Assembly: GCF_017310015.1 (NCBI RefSeq)
Contig: NZ_CP022297.1
Span: 3,989,294-4,053,293, forward strand
Source: Marinobacterium iners
GTDB lineage: Bacteria > Pseudomonadota > Gammaproteobacteria > Pseudomonadales > Balneatricaceae
Direction: 5' to 3'
DNA: 64,000 nucleotides
The translations under genes and the position numbers were made by a program. A model generated the notes under the pieces. That model saw only the letters and a program-made list of their open reading frames with translations, had not been told where the DNA came from and made no database searches. Below, piece after piece: positions 28,255 through 37,321 of the stretch (within the stretch, counting starts at the first letter, position 1; each line of letters opens with the position of its first letter).

Positions 28255-28680
28255 TCAGGAACTGTGTCTGCACTGCTTCAGCTGCAGTATCCATCCGGAT
28301 AGCTGCAGCAGTATGAAGGTGCCAAATAGGGGAAATGGGCTCAAAGGCTGAACCAGCATGAAGGTTGCACTGAACAGCGCAACCGCCAGCATCATTTTCC
28401 CTATTTCGCTCGCATACATACGAATCACGATGCGATGGGCGTTATCGGCGTCCTGGCTGGAAAGTGCCCGCCAGGCAAAATACAGATTCGGAATCAGGTA
28501 AAGCAGACCACCCAGCAGGGCCGAATATGCTTGTGTCACCCCGAGCAACAAACAGGCCACAGATACACTGAGTATCAACACGGCCTGTTGCAGGAAGATT
28601 CGCTTGAATCCCTTGATGCTGCGCCTGTCACGTACACTGACAGCCGCTTTTGGGACTTGCTCCGCTGTACTCTTCCTCAA
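28255..28680 (-). CDS. atpI: ATP synthase assembly protein AtpI
   Basis: A membrane protein of about 141 residues with four hydrophobic segments (LQQAVLILSVSVACLLLGVT; SALLGGLLYLIPNLYFAWRA), typical of AtpI, which helps c-ring assembly. No ATG is available. TTG at 28680 with AGGA 6 bp upstream is preferred, because the alternative TTG at 28713 would lie only a few bases after the predicted transcription start. First gene of the atp operon. Confidence 0.85.
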   Translation of the reverse strand: MRKSTAEQVPKAAVSVRDRRSIKGFKRIFLQQAVLILSVSVACLLLGVTQAYSALLGGLLYLIPNLYFAWRALSSQDADNAHRIVIRMYASEIGKMMLAVALFSATFMLVQPLSPFPLFGTFILLQLSGWILQLKQCRHSS

Positions 28681-28724
28681 TCCTGATCCTGTATCGTCCG
28701 AAACAGTGCCCAAATAGCGGGCAG

Positions 28725-28753
28725 ATTATAGGCATTCCCCCCCTGTTTCTCAA
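28725..28753 (-). promoter_or_regulatory. Predicted sigma-70 promoter of the atp operon
   Basis: On the minus strand TTGAGA (28753-28748), a 17-bp spacer and a perfect TATAAT (28730-28725) lie just before atpI. The expected start is near 28718. Confidence 0.75.
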
Positions 28754-28822
28754 CTGAAACCCGGAAGATTTGCACTAAGGTCTTACCCTAAGCCAGTACG
28801 ACTGGATATTACCTGATGCGGG

Positions 28823-29719
28823 TCAGCCAATCAGCTGCAGGATTGCATCGAGTTCATCACGCGACTTGAAATTTATTGAAATCTTGCCCTTGCCGCTTGC
28901 CGTCGCATTGATCTTGACTGGTACAGAAAAACGCTGAGACAGCTCTCCTGCAAGCTGCTGCAGCTGTTCGTCTGGCTGCTTTGACGGCTTTTCTTCGGCA
29001 TCAGCGGGTTGCTGAAAACGCTTCACCAACAACTCGGTTTCGCGTACCGAAAGCCCTCTGGTGACGACCTCATCTGCCGCCTTGATCTGAACCAGCCCTT
29101 CCAGGGCCAGCAATGCCCTCGCATGGCCCATTTCGATATCGCCATACTCCAGCATTTTTTTGACCTCATCAGTCAAATTCATCAACCGGAGCAAGTTGGT
29201 AATCGTGGAGCGGGACTTGCCAACGGCATCAGCGACCTGCTGCTGGGTCAGCTCAAACTCGGTCTGCAGACGATGCAGCGCGATCGCTTCCTCGATTGGG
29301 TTGAGATTTTCACGCTGAATGTTTTCAATCAGGGCCATGGCGATGGCTGCTTCATCGGGCACATCGCGGATAATCACCGGAATTGTGCTCAATCCCGCCA
29401 TCTGTGCCGCTCGCCAGCGCCTCTCACCTGCGATGATTTCGTAACGTCCCTCCGCTACCGGTCGGACCACAATCGGCTGCATGACGCCCTGGGCACGAAT
29501 CGAGTTTGCCAGCTCTTCCAATGCCTGCGGTTCTAGATCACGCCGTGGCTGATAACGACCACGCTGGATGTCATCCAGTGGCATCTGTCGCAAGTCACCC
29601 TGCTTGTCTGCGGCCTGACGTGCCTCGGTCTGTTCCGCGTAAGGTGAGTCTTCTGCCGCCACATCAGACAGCAACGCATCCAGCCCGCGCCCCAGTCCCC
29701 GTTTTTTCGCTACCATCAT
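28823..29719 (-). CDS. parB: Chromosome partitioning protein ParB
   Basis: A 298-residue ParB. The N-terminal ParA-interaction peptide (KKRGLGRGLDALLSD), the CTPase/ParB_N box with IIAGERRWRAAQMAGL, the HTH segment LTQQQVADAVGKSRSTITNL and a C-terminal dimerisation tail are all present. It binds parS sites near the origin and loads condensin. The first ATG overlaps the parA stop. No consensus parS site was spotted in this window. Confidence 0.96.
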   Translation of the reverse strand: MMVAKKRGLGRGLDALLSDVAAEDSPYAEQTEARQAADKQGDLRQMPLDDIQRGRYQPRRDLEPQALEELANSIRAQGVMQPIVVRPVAEGRYEIIAGERRWRAAQMAGLSTIPVIIRDVPDEAAIAMALIENIQRENLNPIEEAIALHRLQTEFELTQQQVADAVGKSRSTITNLLRLMNLTDEVKKMLEYGDIEMGHARALLALEGLVQIKAADEVVTRGLSVRETELLVKRFQQPADAEEKPSKQPDEQLQQLAGELSQRFSVPVKINATASGKGKISINFKSRDELDAILQLIG

Positions 29720-30528
29720 TCAGCTTCCTGTTCCGTTGTCACCACCGCCTCTGCGGTGCGTTCCCGATCCGTACGGCGAATCAATTCACCAGCCAGAGCC
29801 AGATAGGCCAGAGCCCCGCGGGAGCTCTTGTCATACTGCAGTGCCGGCAGACCATGGCTTGGCGCTTCAGCCAGACGCACATTACGGGGGATCACCGTGC
29901 GATAGACCTTATCCCCGAAATACTCCACCAAGTGAGTGGATACATCCTTCGTCAGGCTCATGCGCGGATCGTACATGGTGCGCAGTATGCCCTCGATCTT
30001 CAGCTCCGGATTCAGGCGCTGATTGATCTTGTTGATGGTCCCGACCAGTGCACTGATTCCCTCCAGTGCATAGTACTCACACTGCATAGGAATGATCACA
30101 CCGGATGATGCCGCCAGTGCGTTGACCGTCAGCAGATTGAGTGACGGCGGGTTGTCGATCAGGATGAAGTCATAGTCATCCATCACCGGCATCAGTGCCA
30201 TCTTGAGCCGGAATTCACGCCGCGGGAGCTGCAGCAGCTCAACCTCGGCAGCCGTCAGGTCGCCATTGGCACCGATCAGATGATAGCCGCACAGGGTATC
30301 CTTGATGATCGCATTGGCGGCATCGGTCTGATCTGTCAGGAGCTCATACACCGAATGTTCCAGTTGATGCTTGTCGATGCCGCTGCCCATGGTGGCATTC
30401 CCCTGGGGGTCCAGGTCGATCATCAGTACCCGTTTGCGGGTCGCGGCAAGAGATGCCGCCAGGTTGACGCAGGTGGTGGTTTTACCCACACCACCCTTCT
30501 GATTGGTGATTGTGATGATCTTGGCCAC
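29716..30528 (-). CDS. parA: Chromosome partitioning ATPase ParA
   Basis: A 270-residue deviant-Walker ATPase (Soj type) with KGGVGKTTTCVNLAASLA near residue 11, the switch segment VLMIDLDPQGNATMGSG and FILIDNPPSLNLLTVNALAA. It lacks an N-terminal HTH, so it is the chromosomal kind. It works with ParB to move origins apart. It lies 2 bp after rsmG. Confidence 0.97.
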   Translation of the reverse strand: MAKIITITNQKGGVGKTTTCVNLAASLAATRKRVLMIDLDPQGNATMGSGIDKHQLEHSVYELLTDQTDAANAIIKDTLCGYHLIGANGDLTAAEVELLQLPRREFRLKMALMPVMDDYDFILIDNPPSLNLLTVNALAASSGVIIPMQCEYYALEGISALVGTINKINQRLNPELKIEGILRTMYDPRMSLTKDVSTHLVEYFGDKVYRTVIPRNVRLAEAPSHGLPALQYDKSSRGALAYLALAGELIRRTDRERTAEAVVTTEQEAE

Positions 30529-30530
30529 GT

Positions 30531-31157
30531 TCAGATTCTCCCAAGGATCAGCAGGTGTCGCTCGCCATCGGTATCCGGCAGGTTAAGCCGGTGTACGTCC
30601 TGCAATGAAAACCCTGCCGGTATCTGTTCGAGTTCGGCTTCAGGATACAGTCCTTTCATCGCCAGAAACACTCCACTTGGCGCGGCCAAATGACCGCTGA
30701 GTGTCAGCATGTCAGAAATGGAAGCAAAGGCGCGTGAAACTATCATGTCGAAAGGGGCTGCCTCTACCTGTTCCACTCGACCGTTGATAACGGTCAGATT
30801 ATCCAGCCCCAACTCGATTCGCACCTGCTGCTGAAACCGAGTCTTCTTGCCGTTACTGTCCAGTGTGGTGACATCAAGATCGGGACGGCAGATCGCCAGC
30901 GGAATACCGGGCAGACCGGGGCCACTGCCCACATCAAGCAGACGTCCCGAGCCAATCCAGGGCAGAATGCTCAAGCTGTCCACCAGGTGACGGCTGATCA
31001 TCTCCTGCGGATCACGCACAGCGGTCAGGTTGTATGCCTTGTTCCACTTCACCAGCAATTGATGATAGGCCAGCAGGCGCTCGACTTGTGTTTCGTTGAG
31101 GTCGAGTTTCAGTTGTTTCAGCGCCTGCTCGAGCGTGTGGCGATACCGATCCATCAA
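30531..31157 (-). CDS. rsmG: 16S rRNA (guanine527-N7)-methyltransferase RsmG
   Basis: A 208-residue SAM methyltransferase (GidB). Motif I LLDVGSGPGLPGIPLAI is near residue 73, preceded by the family block WNKAYNLTAVRDPQEMISRH. It methylates G527 of 16S rRNA. Its start overlaps the mnmG stop, the usual mnmG-rsmG arrangement. Confidence 0.96.
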   Translation of the reverse strand: MMDRYRHTLEQALKQLKLDLNETQVERLLAYHQLLVKWNKAYNLTAVRDPQEMISRHLVDSLSILPWIGSGRLLDVGSGPGLPGIPLAICRPDLDVTTLDSNGKKTRFQQQVRIELGLDNLTVINGRVEQVEAAPFDMIVSRAFASISDMLTLSGHLAAPSGVFLAMKGLYPEAELEQIPAGFSLQDVHRLNLPDTDGERHLLILGRI

Positions 31158-33049
31158 TGTTGCACCTGTGTCCTGTTATGGCTGAGTTGGCGTTTTTTCA
31201 GATATACCAGCAGCAACGAAATCGCTGCAGGTGTCATACCCTGAATGCGTGAAGCCTGTGCCAGGGTTTCCGGGCGCTGTTGACCCAGCTTGAGTTTCAA
31301 CTCATTGGACAGACCACTGACCTGACTGTAATCGAAATCATCCGGCAAGCGAGTGTTTTCCTGGCGGCGCATCTGCTCGATTTCAGTCTTTTGCCGCTCG
31401 ATATAGCCGGAATATTTGAGCTGGATCTCAACCTGCTCTGCGGCCTGAGCGTCATTGATCGGCTCGCCCTTGAGCCAGGCCACGTCGTTGTAGCCCAACT
31501 CGGGGCGCTTGATCAGGTCGGCCAGATTGTATTCTCGGGTCAGCTCACTTTTCAGACGGCTGCTGAGTTGCTCTGCTTCGACCGTAGCGGGATGTACCCA
31601 AGTATTTTTCAGGCGTTGCAGCTCCAGCTCCATCGCTTCGCGCTTGGCCTCGAACCGCATCCAGCGTTCATCGCCGACCAGCCCCAGTTCACGCCCCTTT
31701 TCGGTCAAGCGCAGATCGGCGTTGTCTTCACGCAGAATCAAACGGTATTCCGCCCGACTGGTAAACATGCGATAGGGCTCGGAGGTACCCAGCGTGATCA
31801 GATCATCGACCAGAACACCGATATAGGCTTCATCGCGGCGAGGATACCACTGCTCGCGCTCAAGTGCGCGTGCTGCTGCGTTGTAACCCGCCAGCAGGCC
31901 CTGAGCGCCGGCTTCTTCGTAACCGGTCGTTCCGTTGATCTGACCGGCAAAATAAAGACCACTGATATGTTTTGTTTCCAACGTATGACGCAGATCCTGC
32001 GGGTTGAAAAAGTCATATTCGATGGCATAGCCCGGTCGGGTGATATGTGCATGTTCAAAACCGCGAATCGAACGAACCAGCTCCATCTGTACATCAAACG
32101 GCAGACTGGTGGAGATGCCGTTGGGATATAGCTCATGGGTAGTAAGGCCTTCAGGTTCAACAAAAACCTGGTGTTGATCCTTGTCCGCGAAGCGATTGAT
32201 CTTATCTTCGATAGAGGGGCAGTAACGAGGTCCAATCCCTTCGATCACGCCGGTATACATGGGCGACCGGTCCAACCCGCCACGAATAATGTCATGGGTA
32301 CGGGCGTTGGTATGGGTGATGAAACAACTGACCTGCTGTGGGTGCTCATCCCGGCTGCCCATGAAAGACATGACCGGTGTTGGAGTATCACCCGGCTGAG
32401 GCTGCATGACGGAAAAATCGACACTGCGGGCATCGATGCGCGGAGGTGTGCCAGTCTTGAGCCTATCGACCCGTAACGGCAATTCTCGTAATCGCTGTGC
32501 CAAACGGATTGAAGGCGGATCACCGGCACGGCCACCGGCATGATGATCCAGTCCGATATGGATAACACCTCCGAGGAAGGTACCTGCAGTCAGAACCACG
32601 GAACGTGCGTGAAAACGAATGCCGGTTTGAGTCACTACCCCCTTGACCTGTTCACCTTCCACGATCAAGTCATCAGCCGCCTGCTGGAAAATATGCAGTT
32701 TAGGCTGATTCTCCAGTATCGAACGAACGGCAGCCTTGTAGAGGATACGATCAGCCTGGGCGCGTGTTGCACGTACAGCAGGCCCCTTGCGGGCATTAAG
32801 TACCCGAAACTGGATACCCCCTCGATCAGTTGCCCGTGCCATCGCCCCATCAAGCGCATCGATCTCTTTCACCAGATGACTCTTGCCGATCCCGCCGATG
32901 GCTGGGTTGCAGGACATCTGACCCAGCGTTTCGATGTTGTGTGTCAGAAGCAGAGTTTTGGCACCGATGCGTGCGGATGCCAAAGCGGCTTCTGTTCCGG
33001 CATGTCCGCCGCCGATCACGATTACATCAAAGTGGTCAGGGTAATCCAC
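31154..33049 (-). CDS. mnmG: tRNA uridine-5-carboxymethylaminomethyl synthesis enzyme MnmG
   Basis: This 631-residue FAD enzyme works with MnmE on wobble U34 of tRNAs. The FAD-binding motif VIVIGGGHAGTEAALASA opens the protein and the signature GPRYCPSIEDKINRFADKDQ is intact. GTG at 33049 is chosen as start, with GAGG 8 bp upstream and a length close to the E. coli 629. The frame stays open to a TTG at 33112, but those 21 extra residues are unlike the family. Its usual partner mnmE lies 26 kb away here. Confidence 0.95.
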   Translation of the reverse strand: MDYPDHFDVIVIGGGHAGTEAALASARIGAKTLLLTHNIETLGQMSCNPAIGGIGKSHLVKEIDALDGAMARATDRGGIQFRVLNARKGPAVRATRAQADRILYKAAVRSILENQPKLHIFQQAADDLIVEGEQVKGVVTQTGIRFHARSVVLTAGTFLGGVIHIGLDHHAGGRAGDPPSIRLAQRLRELPLRVDRLKTGTPPRIDARSVDFSVMQPQPGDTPTPVMSFMGSRDEHPQQVSCFITHTNARTHDIIRGGLDRSPMYTGVIEGIGPRYCPSIEDKINRFADKDQHQVFVEPEGLTTHELYPNGISTSLPFDVQMELVRSIRGFEHAHITRPGYAIEYDFFNPQDLRHTLETKHISGLYFAGQINGTTGYEEAGAQGLLAGYNAAARALEREQWYPRRDEAYIGVLVDDLITLGTSEPYRMFTSRAEYRLILREDNADLRLTEKGRELGLVGDERWMRFEAKREAMELELQRLKNTWVHPATVEAEQLSSRLKSELTREYNLADLIKRPELGYNDVAWLKGEPINDAQAAEQVEIQLKYSGYIERQKTEIEQMRRQENTRLPDDFDYSQVSGLSNELKLKLGQQRPETLAQASRIQGMTPAAISLLLVYLKKRQLSHNRTQVQH

Positions 33050-33112
33050 TGCACAGGCCTCACAGATTGTGTTGTCGAACTGACCGCATGGGTCGGGTGA
33101 AAAGGCTGACAA

Positions 33113-33900
33113 GTATAGCGTTCTGAAGTGCTGCAGGAAATGGTCAAATATTGAACAGCTCTTTTTCTTCTTATATATAAGTAAGGATAAGTAAGGTTTA
33201 TATATAAAGATGATTATTGTTTGTTATGTATGGTCAGCCACATTTCCGTTGATAGTACGGTTTTTTGCATGTATTTCATATGGTTAGACATCGTCAAACC
33301 CTGTATACCCTTGCCCGTTTGACTGGTGACGCCCTTTGGATGAGCTGTGTGTAAAACAGCACTATATCCACAGCCTGAATTGTTCCACCGTTTGTGCACA
33401 GATGCTTCCGGGACAGGAACACAGTTTCCGGACAGGCTGGTGTGAATTGTATATTCATGTGGTTAAGAGCAGAGCAAGCTGTACGCTGGCTGTGAATTGA
33501 TTTCGACAACACAAACAAGGCCTGAATATCGTGAAGATATACCTGTTGGTAAGTCTGTGTGTGGTATGTATAACATGAGCAGGTTTTATTGCAGGATGGG
33601 ATTGGCAAGTTGTGCCATGATAACAGGGTAAAACCATTAAGAACTTTAAAAACAGCAGGTTACGAATATTATATCTGTGGATAAGCAGGGTTTATCATAA
33701 AGCCAACCCTTGTTTTGCACAGGCTATCACAATGCCGGTCAATAAATGTCCAGTAGGGTTAGGCCCGAAATCAGTGACACATGTGGGTAAGATACCGAAA
33801 AAAAATTCGTCTTTGCCTGTGGGTAAGTAGCAAGAAACGCTAAAGCCGCTGCAAAGCGATAAAAACAGGGGGGAAATGAAGGTGGAAAGGCCGACGGTGC
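33113..33900. other. Candidate chromosomal replication origin (oriC) region, no genes
   Basis: About 800 bp without a credible gene. DnaA-box matches to TTWTNCACA are at 33348-33356 (minus, TTTTACACA), 33676-33684 (minus, perfect TTATCCACA) and 33713-33721 (plus, TTTTGCACA). One-mismatch boxes lie at 33364-33372, 33392-33400, 33782-33790 and 33818-33826. A strongly AT-rich stretch at about 33160-33225, with ATATATAAGTAAGGATAAG, could be the unwinding element. Its place next to mnmG (gidA) matches oriC of Escherichia and Vibrio. I found no GATC site in it. Confidence 0.7.
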
Positions 33901-33920
33901 CGGCCTTGATTGTGCAGAGC

Positions 33921-34499
33921 TTACTGGCGGATGCCTTCAATACTCAAAATCAGTTCGACTTCCTGTGCAGCAGGGCCAAGATCCATATCGATATTGTAGT
34001 CCTTCAGGCGAATGCTGGTGCTGCCTTCGAAACCTGCGCGGTATCCACCCCAAGGGTCTTCACCCTCACCCAGATGTTGGGCATCAATGATCACTTCGCG
34101 GGTCGCGCCGTTCAGTGTCAGGTTACCCTTGATCTCCAGCGTGCCATCCTCAGACGCAGTCACAGAAGTGGACTCAAAGCGTGCAACGGGATGAGCGTCC
34201 ACATTGAGAAAGTCTGCGCTGCGCAGGTGTTTGTCACGTTCGGCATGATTTGAATCCACGCTGGCAGTATTGATATTGACGCTCACAATGCTGTCTTCCG
34301 GTGATTCGGAATCCCAGTTGAAGCGGCCATCAAACTCATTGAAGCGGCCGTAGAGCCAGCTGTAGCCCAGATGACTTATCTTGAAATTGACAAAAGCATG
34401 CTGGCCTTCGATATCAATGGCATATTCCGCTGCCTGTGCTGTCACAGCAGACATTGTCAGCATTGAACCCAATGCCATACCGGCAAACAGTTTATTCAT
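33921..34499 (-). CDS. YceI family periplasmic protein
   Basis: A 192-residue protein with a signal peptide (MNKLFAGMALGSMLTMSAVT, cleavage near AQAA). The lipocalin-like YceI fold opens with EYAIDIEGQHAFVNFKISHL and has the FEGSTSIRLKDYNID C-terminal segment. YceI proteins bind amphiphiles such as polyisoprenoids. It overlaps the end of the cytochrome b561 gene (ATGA), a pairing seen in many proteobacteria. Confidence 0.92.
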   Translation of the reverse strand: MNKLFAGMALGSMLTMSAVTAQAAEYAIDIEGQHAFVNFKISHLGYSWLYGRFNEFDGRFNWDSESPEDSIVSVNINTASVDSNHAERDKHLRSADFLNVDAHPVARFESTSVTASEDGTLEIKGNLTLNGATREVIIDAQHLGEGEDPWGGYRAGFEGSTSIRLKDYNIDMDLGPAAQEVELILSIEGIRQ

Positions 34500-35073
34500 T
34501 ATGACTCTCCTTGGTATTAGTGGACCCCGGCCTCAACATGCGGATGAGGGTGGTGTCACGATCAATGAAATGATGCTTGAGCGCACCCAGAATGTGCAGG
34601 GCTACTAACGCAAGTACGCCCATGGCCAACCAGTAATGCACAGCCCCTGCGCGATCGGCCTGACCAGGAAGCTCGGTGATCAATGCAGGCAGTTCAAACC
34701 AGCCAAATACACTGATGCCCTGGCCCTTGGCGGTCGAGATCAGATAACCACTGATCAGAATGGCAAACAGCATGAAGTAGAGCAGAGCATGAGCGGCATG
34801 GGCAAGACGAACCTCCCAGCGACGATGGCTGGGAAGTGTCTTGGGTTGAGGGTTTGTCAATCGCCACAGCAGGCGTGCAACAAGAACAGCGGCCAGACTT
34901 AAACCGATACTCTTGTGCCAGAATGGTGCAAGCTTGTACCAGGGGCTGTAATAGTTCAGTTCGACCATCCACAGCCCCAAGGCAATAAGACCGAACACTG
35001 TCAACGCAACCAGCCAATGCAGCAGGATGCTGATCAATCCATAGGACTCTATTGTGTTACGCAGGGCTGGCAT
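34492..35073 (-). CDS. Cytochrome b561 family protein
   Basis: A 193-residue inner-membrane di-haem cytochrome with four hydrophobic helices. Candidate haem ligands are the His in LLHWLVALTVFG, WHKSIGLSLAAVLVAR, AHAALYFMLFAILISGY and VHYWLAMGVLALVALHILGA. It probably passes electrons between the quinone pool and a periplasmic acceptor. It is paired with the YceI gene. Confidence 0.9.
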   Translation of the reverse strand: MPALRNTIESYGLISILLHWLVALTVFGLIALGLWMVELNYYSPWYKLAPFWHKSIGLSLAAVLVARLLWRLTNPQPKTLPSHRRWEVRLAHAAHALLYFMLFAILISGYLISTAKGQGISVFGWFELPALITELPGQADRAGAVHYWLAMGVLALVALHILGALKHHFIDRDTTLIRMLRPGSTNTKESHNE

Positions 35074-35169
35074 TCTTCTCCTCCTGATTCAGTGCAATGA
35101 TTGTCACACTAAAAGGAGAATCAATTAAGCCGTCTGAATGGTGCAAATATATCAGTTTTTTTGATTGTT

Positions 35170-35358
35170 CTACCCTGTATGGTTTGTAGCCAAGCCCAAC
35201 AAAAAAAGAATCATTATGGCCAAGATAGAGCCAATACTTTTCAATTTTTTATTAGCGAACTTGAAGTCAAACTTCCCGACTACAAATAGCACAAGGTAAA
35301 CAATAGCGGCACTCATCAGCAAGCGGCCCAGTAAATTCCCTACAACATAGGCGTCCAT
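35170..35358 (-). CDS. Small membrane protein, 62 residues
   Basis: Two hydrophobic segments (LLMSAAIVYLVLFVVGKF; SIGSILAIMILFLLGLA) separated by a basic loop. AAGGAA lies 8 bp upstream of the ATG, and it begins 14 bp after the stop of the broken exported-protein gene, so it is probably the second gene of that operon. No function recognised. Confidence 0.6.
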   Translation of the reverse strand: MDAYVVGNLLGRLLMSAAIVYLVLFVVGKFDFKFANKKLKSIGSILAIMILFLLGLATNHTG

Positions 35359-35372
35359 TAGTGTATTTCCTT

Positions 35373-35877
35373 TTAATTATTGGGAAGAGGTTTCAAGTTA
35401 CTGATTATTTTAGTCAGCATTGGATGGATGTGTTCTGACTTTCCCTGAGCGGTAACAGCAAAAAAAGCTACGGAGCGTCCTGAAGGCATCATACCGGCAA
35501 AACTGAGCGCTTCGTAATCCACCCCTTCAGATCTCAAAGACAGAAGCTCTTCATAACCTACGATGTCGCCATAGGTTACTTTTTCCATTTTTCGCATGAC
35601 TTCAGGATTCATGGCACTTGCGCTCTTGCGTACAGTTGCCAAAGATTTCAGTGCAATCAAAGGTAAAAGTTCCTTTTTGATCGTGATATCAGGCACACTG
35701 ACAATATCAATACTTGTGGGTGGATAATAGTCCTCAGGTGTACTGAGTATTATCGCATGGGTATCACGGCGGCGTTGAGTTTCCCAGTTCCATTGTGGTC
35801 GCGCGGGTACAAATATTTGAAGGCCTGCTTCGGGTACATCTGTCACGGCAAAGGGGCGTTTGGCCCCCCGAGTTCAT
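35373..35877 (-). pseudogene. 3' part of an exported-protein gene cut by an IS110-type element
   Basis: The frame is open from the IS edge to the stop at 35373, about 165 codons, with no own start site (a GTG at 35846 is inside the protein). The product part (VTDVPEAGLQIFVPARPQW and further) has no signal peptide. The missing front end is probably the signal-peptide fragment at 39079-39261 on the same strand. The two are now separated by an IS110-type and an IS1634-type element. I do not recognise the domain. Confidence 0.6.
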
Positions 35878-35892
35878 ATATGGTCTTCTCCC

Positions 35893-36138
35893 GTTTTGCA
35901 AACCATGCCTGATGAAAATAGGTTGCTGTCGTATATTCGGTCTCAGATGAAGCTCAATGATCGCTTCGGACCCAGATGAAGCATTCGCACATACTCGGCT
36001 TTATCGACAGTACGGTGTTTTCAATCACCAACGAACTCTGCAAGCTTTCAAGTATGTCGGTTTGACCTGTTATTCATCATGTCATGGTTAACGCAAACCT
36101 TGGGTGGTCAGCTCCTTAAATAGCCTTACAAGTCAGAT
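35893..36138 (-). ncRNA. Candidate bridge RNA region of the IS1111-type element
   Basis: IS110-family elements are known to use a bridge RNA made from a noncoding end. In the IS1111 subgroup it lies downstream of the transposase gene. This 246-bp gene-free segment is the only stretch in the element long enough. The RNA boundaries and guide loops were not folded here. Confidence 0.35.
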
Positions 36139-37173
36139 TCATGCAGCGGCAGCATGCCTGATGAGGAAGCGCTCTTTTTTGGCAACACACACCCAGGCGA
36201 ATCGAACCATTTTATTAGCATAGGCAACCACCGCTCGATTAAAGCCTCTATGCTCAACGAGGCGTTGAATCCAGCGACTCAATGGGTCATCTTTCTTGCT
36301 CGCTCTTGATACCACTGCACGCGCCCCGTGAATCACTGCACTGCGCACCCGCGCGTCACCGCGTTTCGAGATACCCATTAACCGTGCTTTACCACCCGTA
36401 CTGTGCTGTCGTGGTACCAAACCCAGGGCCGCGGAGGCATCTCGCCCTTTACTGAACTGCTGACCGTTCCCCATCCACTGTTTCAGGGCATGAGCGACAA
36501 TATCACCGACTCCCGGGATCGCAAGCATACGTTGACAGGCACTATCCTTTTCGACCGATTTTTTTAACTGCTCATCGTACCAGTCGACCTCCTCGTCTAG
36601 TGCCATCAGCCTCTCTCGCTGTCGTGACAGCAGCAGCCGCATTCGATAGGTCAATTGATTATCTGCATCTTCCAGGATCTCGGGGAGACTCCGTTTCAGT
36701 ATGTGCAAACCAACAGGTAATACGATTCCATATTCAGCCAGAATGCCACGTATGTGATTGGCTAAACGGGTACGATCATGCACCAGTTGCTGCCGGATGC
36801 GTGCGAAAGTGGAGTCGTCTTGTTCATCAATTGTCTTTGGCAGCACCGGCCGTATAGCCCCATGATGACAGGCTTCAGCAATCGCTTGGGCATCGTTGTA
36901 ATCGTTTTTCTGTCCACGGGAATAACCTTTCACATGCTGCGCTGGCAACAGAACAACGTTATGGCCTAACTGCGTGAGCGTTCGAGCCCAGTAATGTGAA
37001 CTGGCACAGGCTTCCATAGCAATTGTTGACTCCGGCCTTTGGGCGATATAACTCACCAACTGGCTGCGCGTGCGCTTCTTCTTTTCAACAACGCGACAGG
37101 ATCTATCAACTACAACGATGTAGAAACTGTTTTTTGCCAGATCGATACCGACAGTATGTTGTTGAGTAGCCAT
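36139..37173 (-). CDS. IS110 family transposase (IS1111 type)
   Basis: A 344-residue DEDD recombinase with the RuvC-like N-terminus VGIDLAKNSFYIVVVDR and YNDAQAIAEAC, and the C-terminal Transposase_20 domain LAIPGVGDIVAHAL and SAALGLVPRQHSTGGKAR, where the serine of the second active site is expected near RMGISKRGDARVR-type sequence (here LMGISKRGDARVRS). Apparently complete. Confidence 0.93.
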   Translation of the reverse strand: MATQQHTVGIDLAKNSFYIVVVDRSCRVVEKKKRTRSQLVSYIAQRPESTIAMEACASSHYWARTLTQLGHNVVLLPAQHVKGYSRGQKNDYNDAQAIAEACHHGAIRPVLPKTIDEQDDSTFARIRQQLVHDRTRLANHIRGILAEYGIVLPVGLHILKRSLPEILEDADNQLTYRMRLLLSRQRERLMALDEEVDWYDEQLKKSVEKDSACQRMLAIPGVGDIVAHALKQWMGNGQQFSKGRDASAALGLVPRQHSTGGKARLMGISKRGDARVRSAVIHGARAVVSRASKKDDPLSRWIQRLVEHRGFNRAVVAYANKMVRFAWVCVAKKERFLIRHAAAA

Positions 37174-37321
37174 GACCTGTACTCCCGTATTAACTGTGAC
37201 GTTCTCGTTACATTATGGGGCACATCCTTGGAATGCGCTCCGAGGGAGGGAGAAGACCATTTAATCAACAGTTAGCGTTATAAGCTATTGATTCGTATAG
37301 ACAGCACTGCAAAACGCTCCA

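Larger units (their letters stand above)
35880..37260 (-). mobile_element. IS110 family element, IS1111 subgroup
   Basis: Bounded by the inverted repeat ATGGTCTTCTCCC (35880-35892) and GGGAGAAGACCAT (37248-37260). Short subterminal inverted repeats are a feature of the IS1111 subgroup. It holds one transposase gene, with 246 bp of noncoding DNA after the gene and only 74 bp before it inside the repeats. No target duplication seen, as expected for this family. Confidence 0.75.

Noticed and set aside
33050..33112. N-terminal extension of MnmG from TTG 33112
   Set aside because: The family starts at the DYPDHFDVIVIGGG block, and GTG 33049 has a well-placed GAGG.
33214..33637. Short minus-strand frames in the oriC candidate
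   Set aside because: No ribosome binding sites, odd composition, overlap with DnaA boxes.
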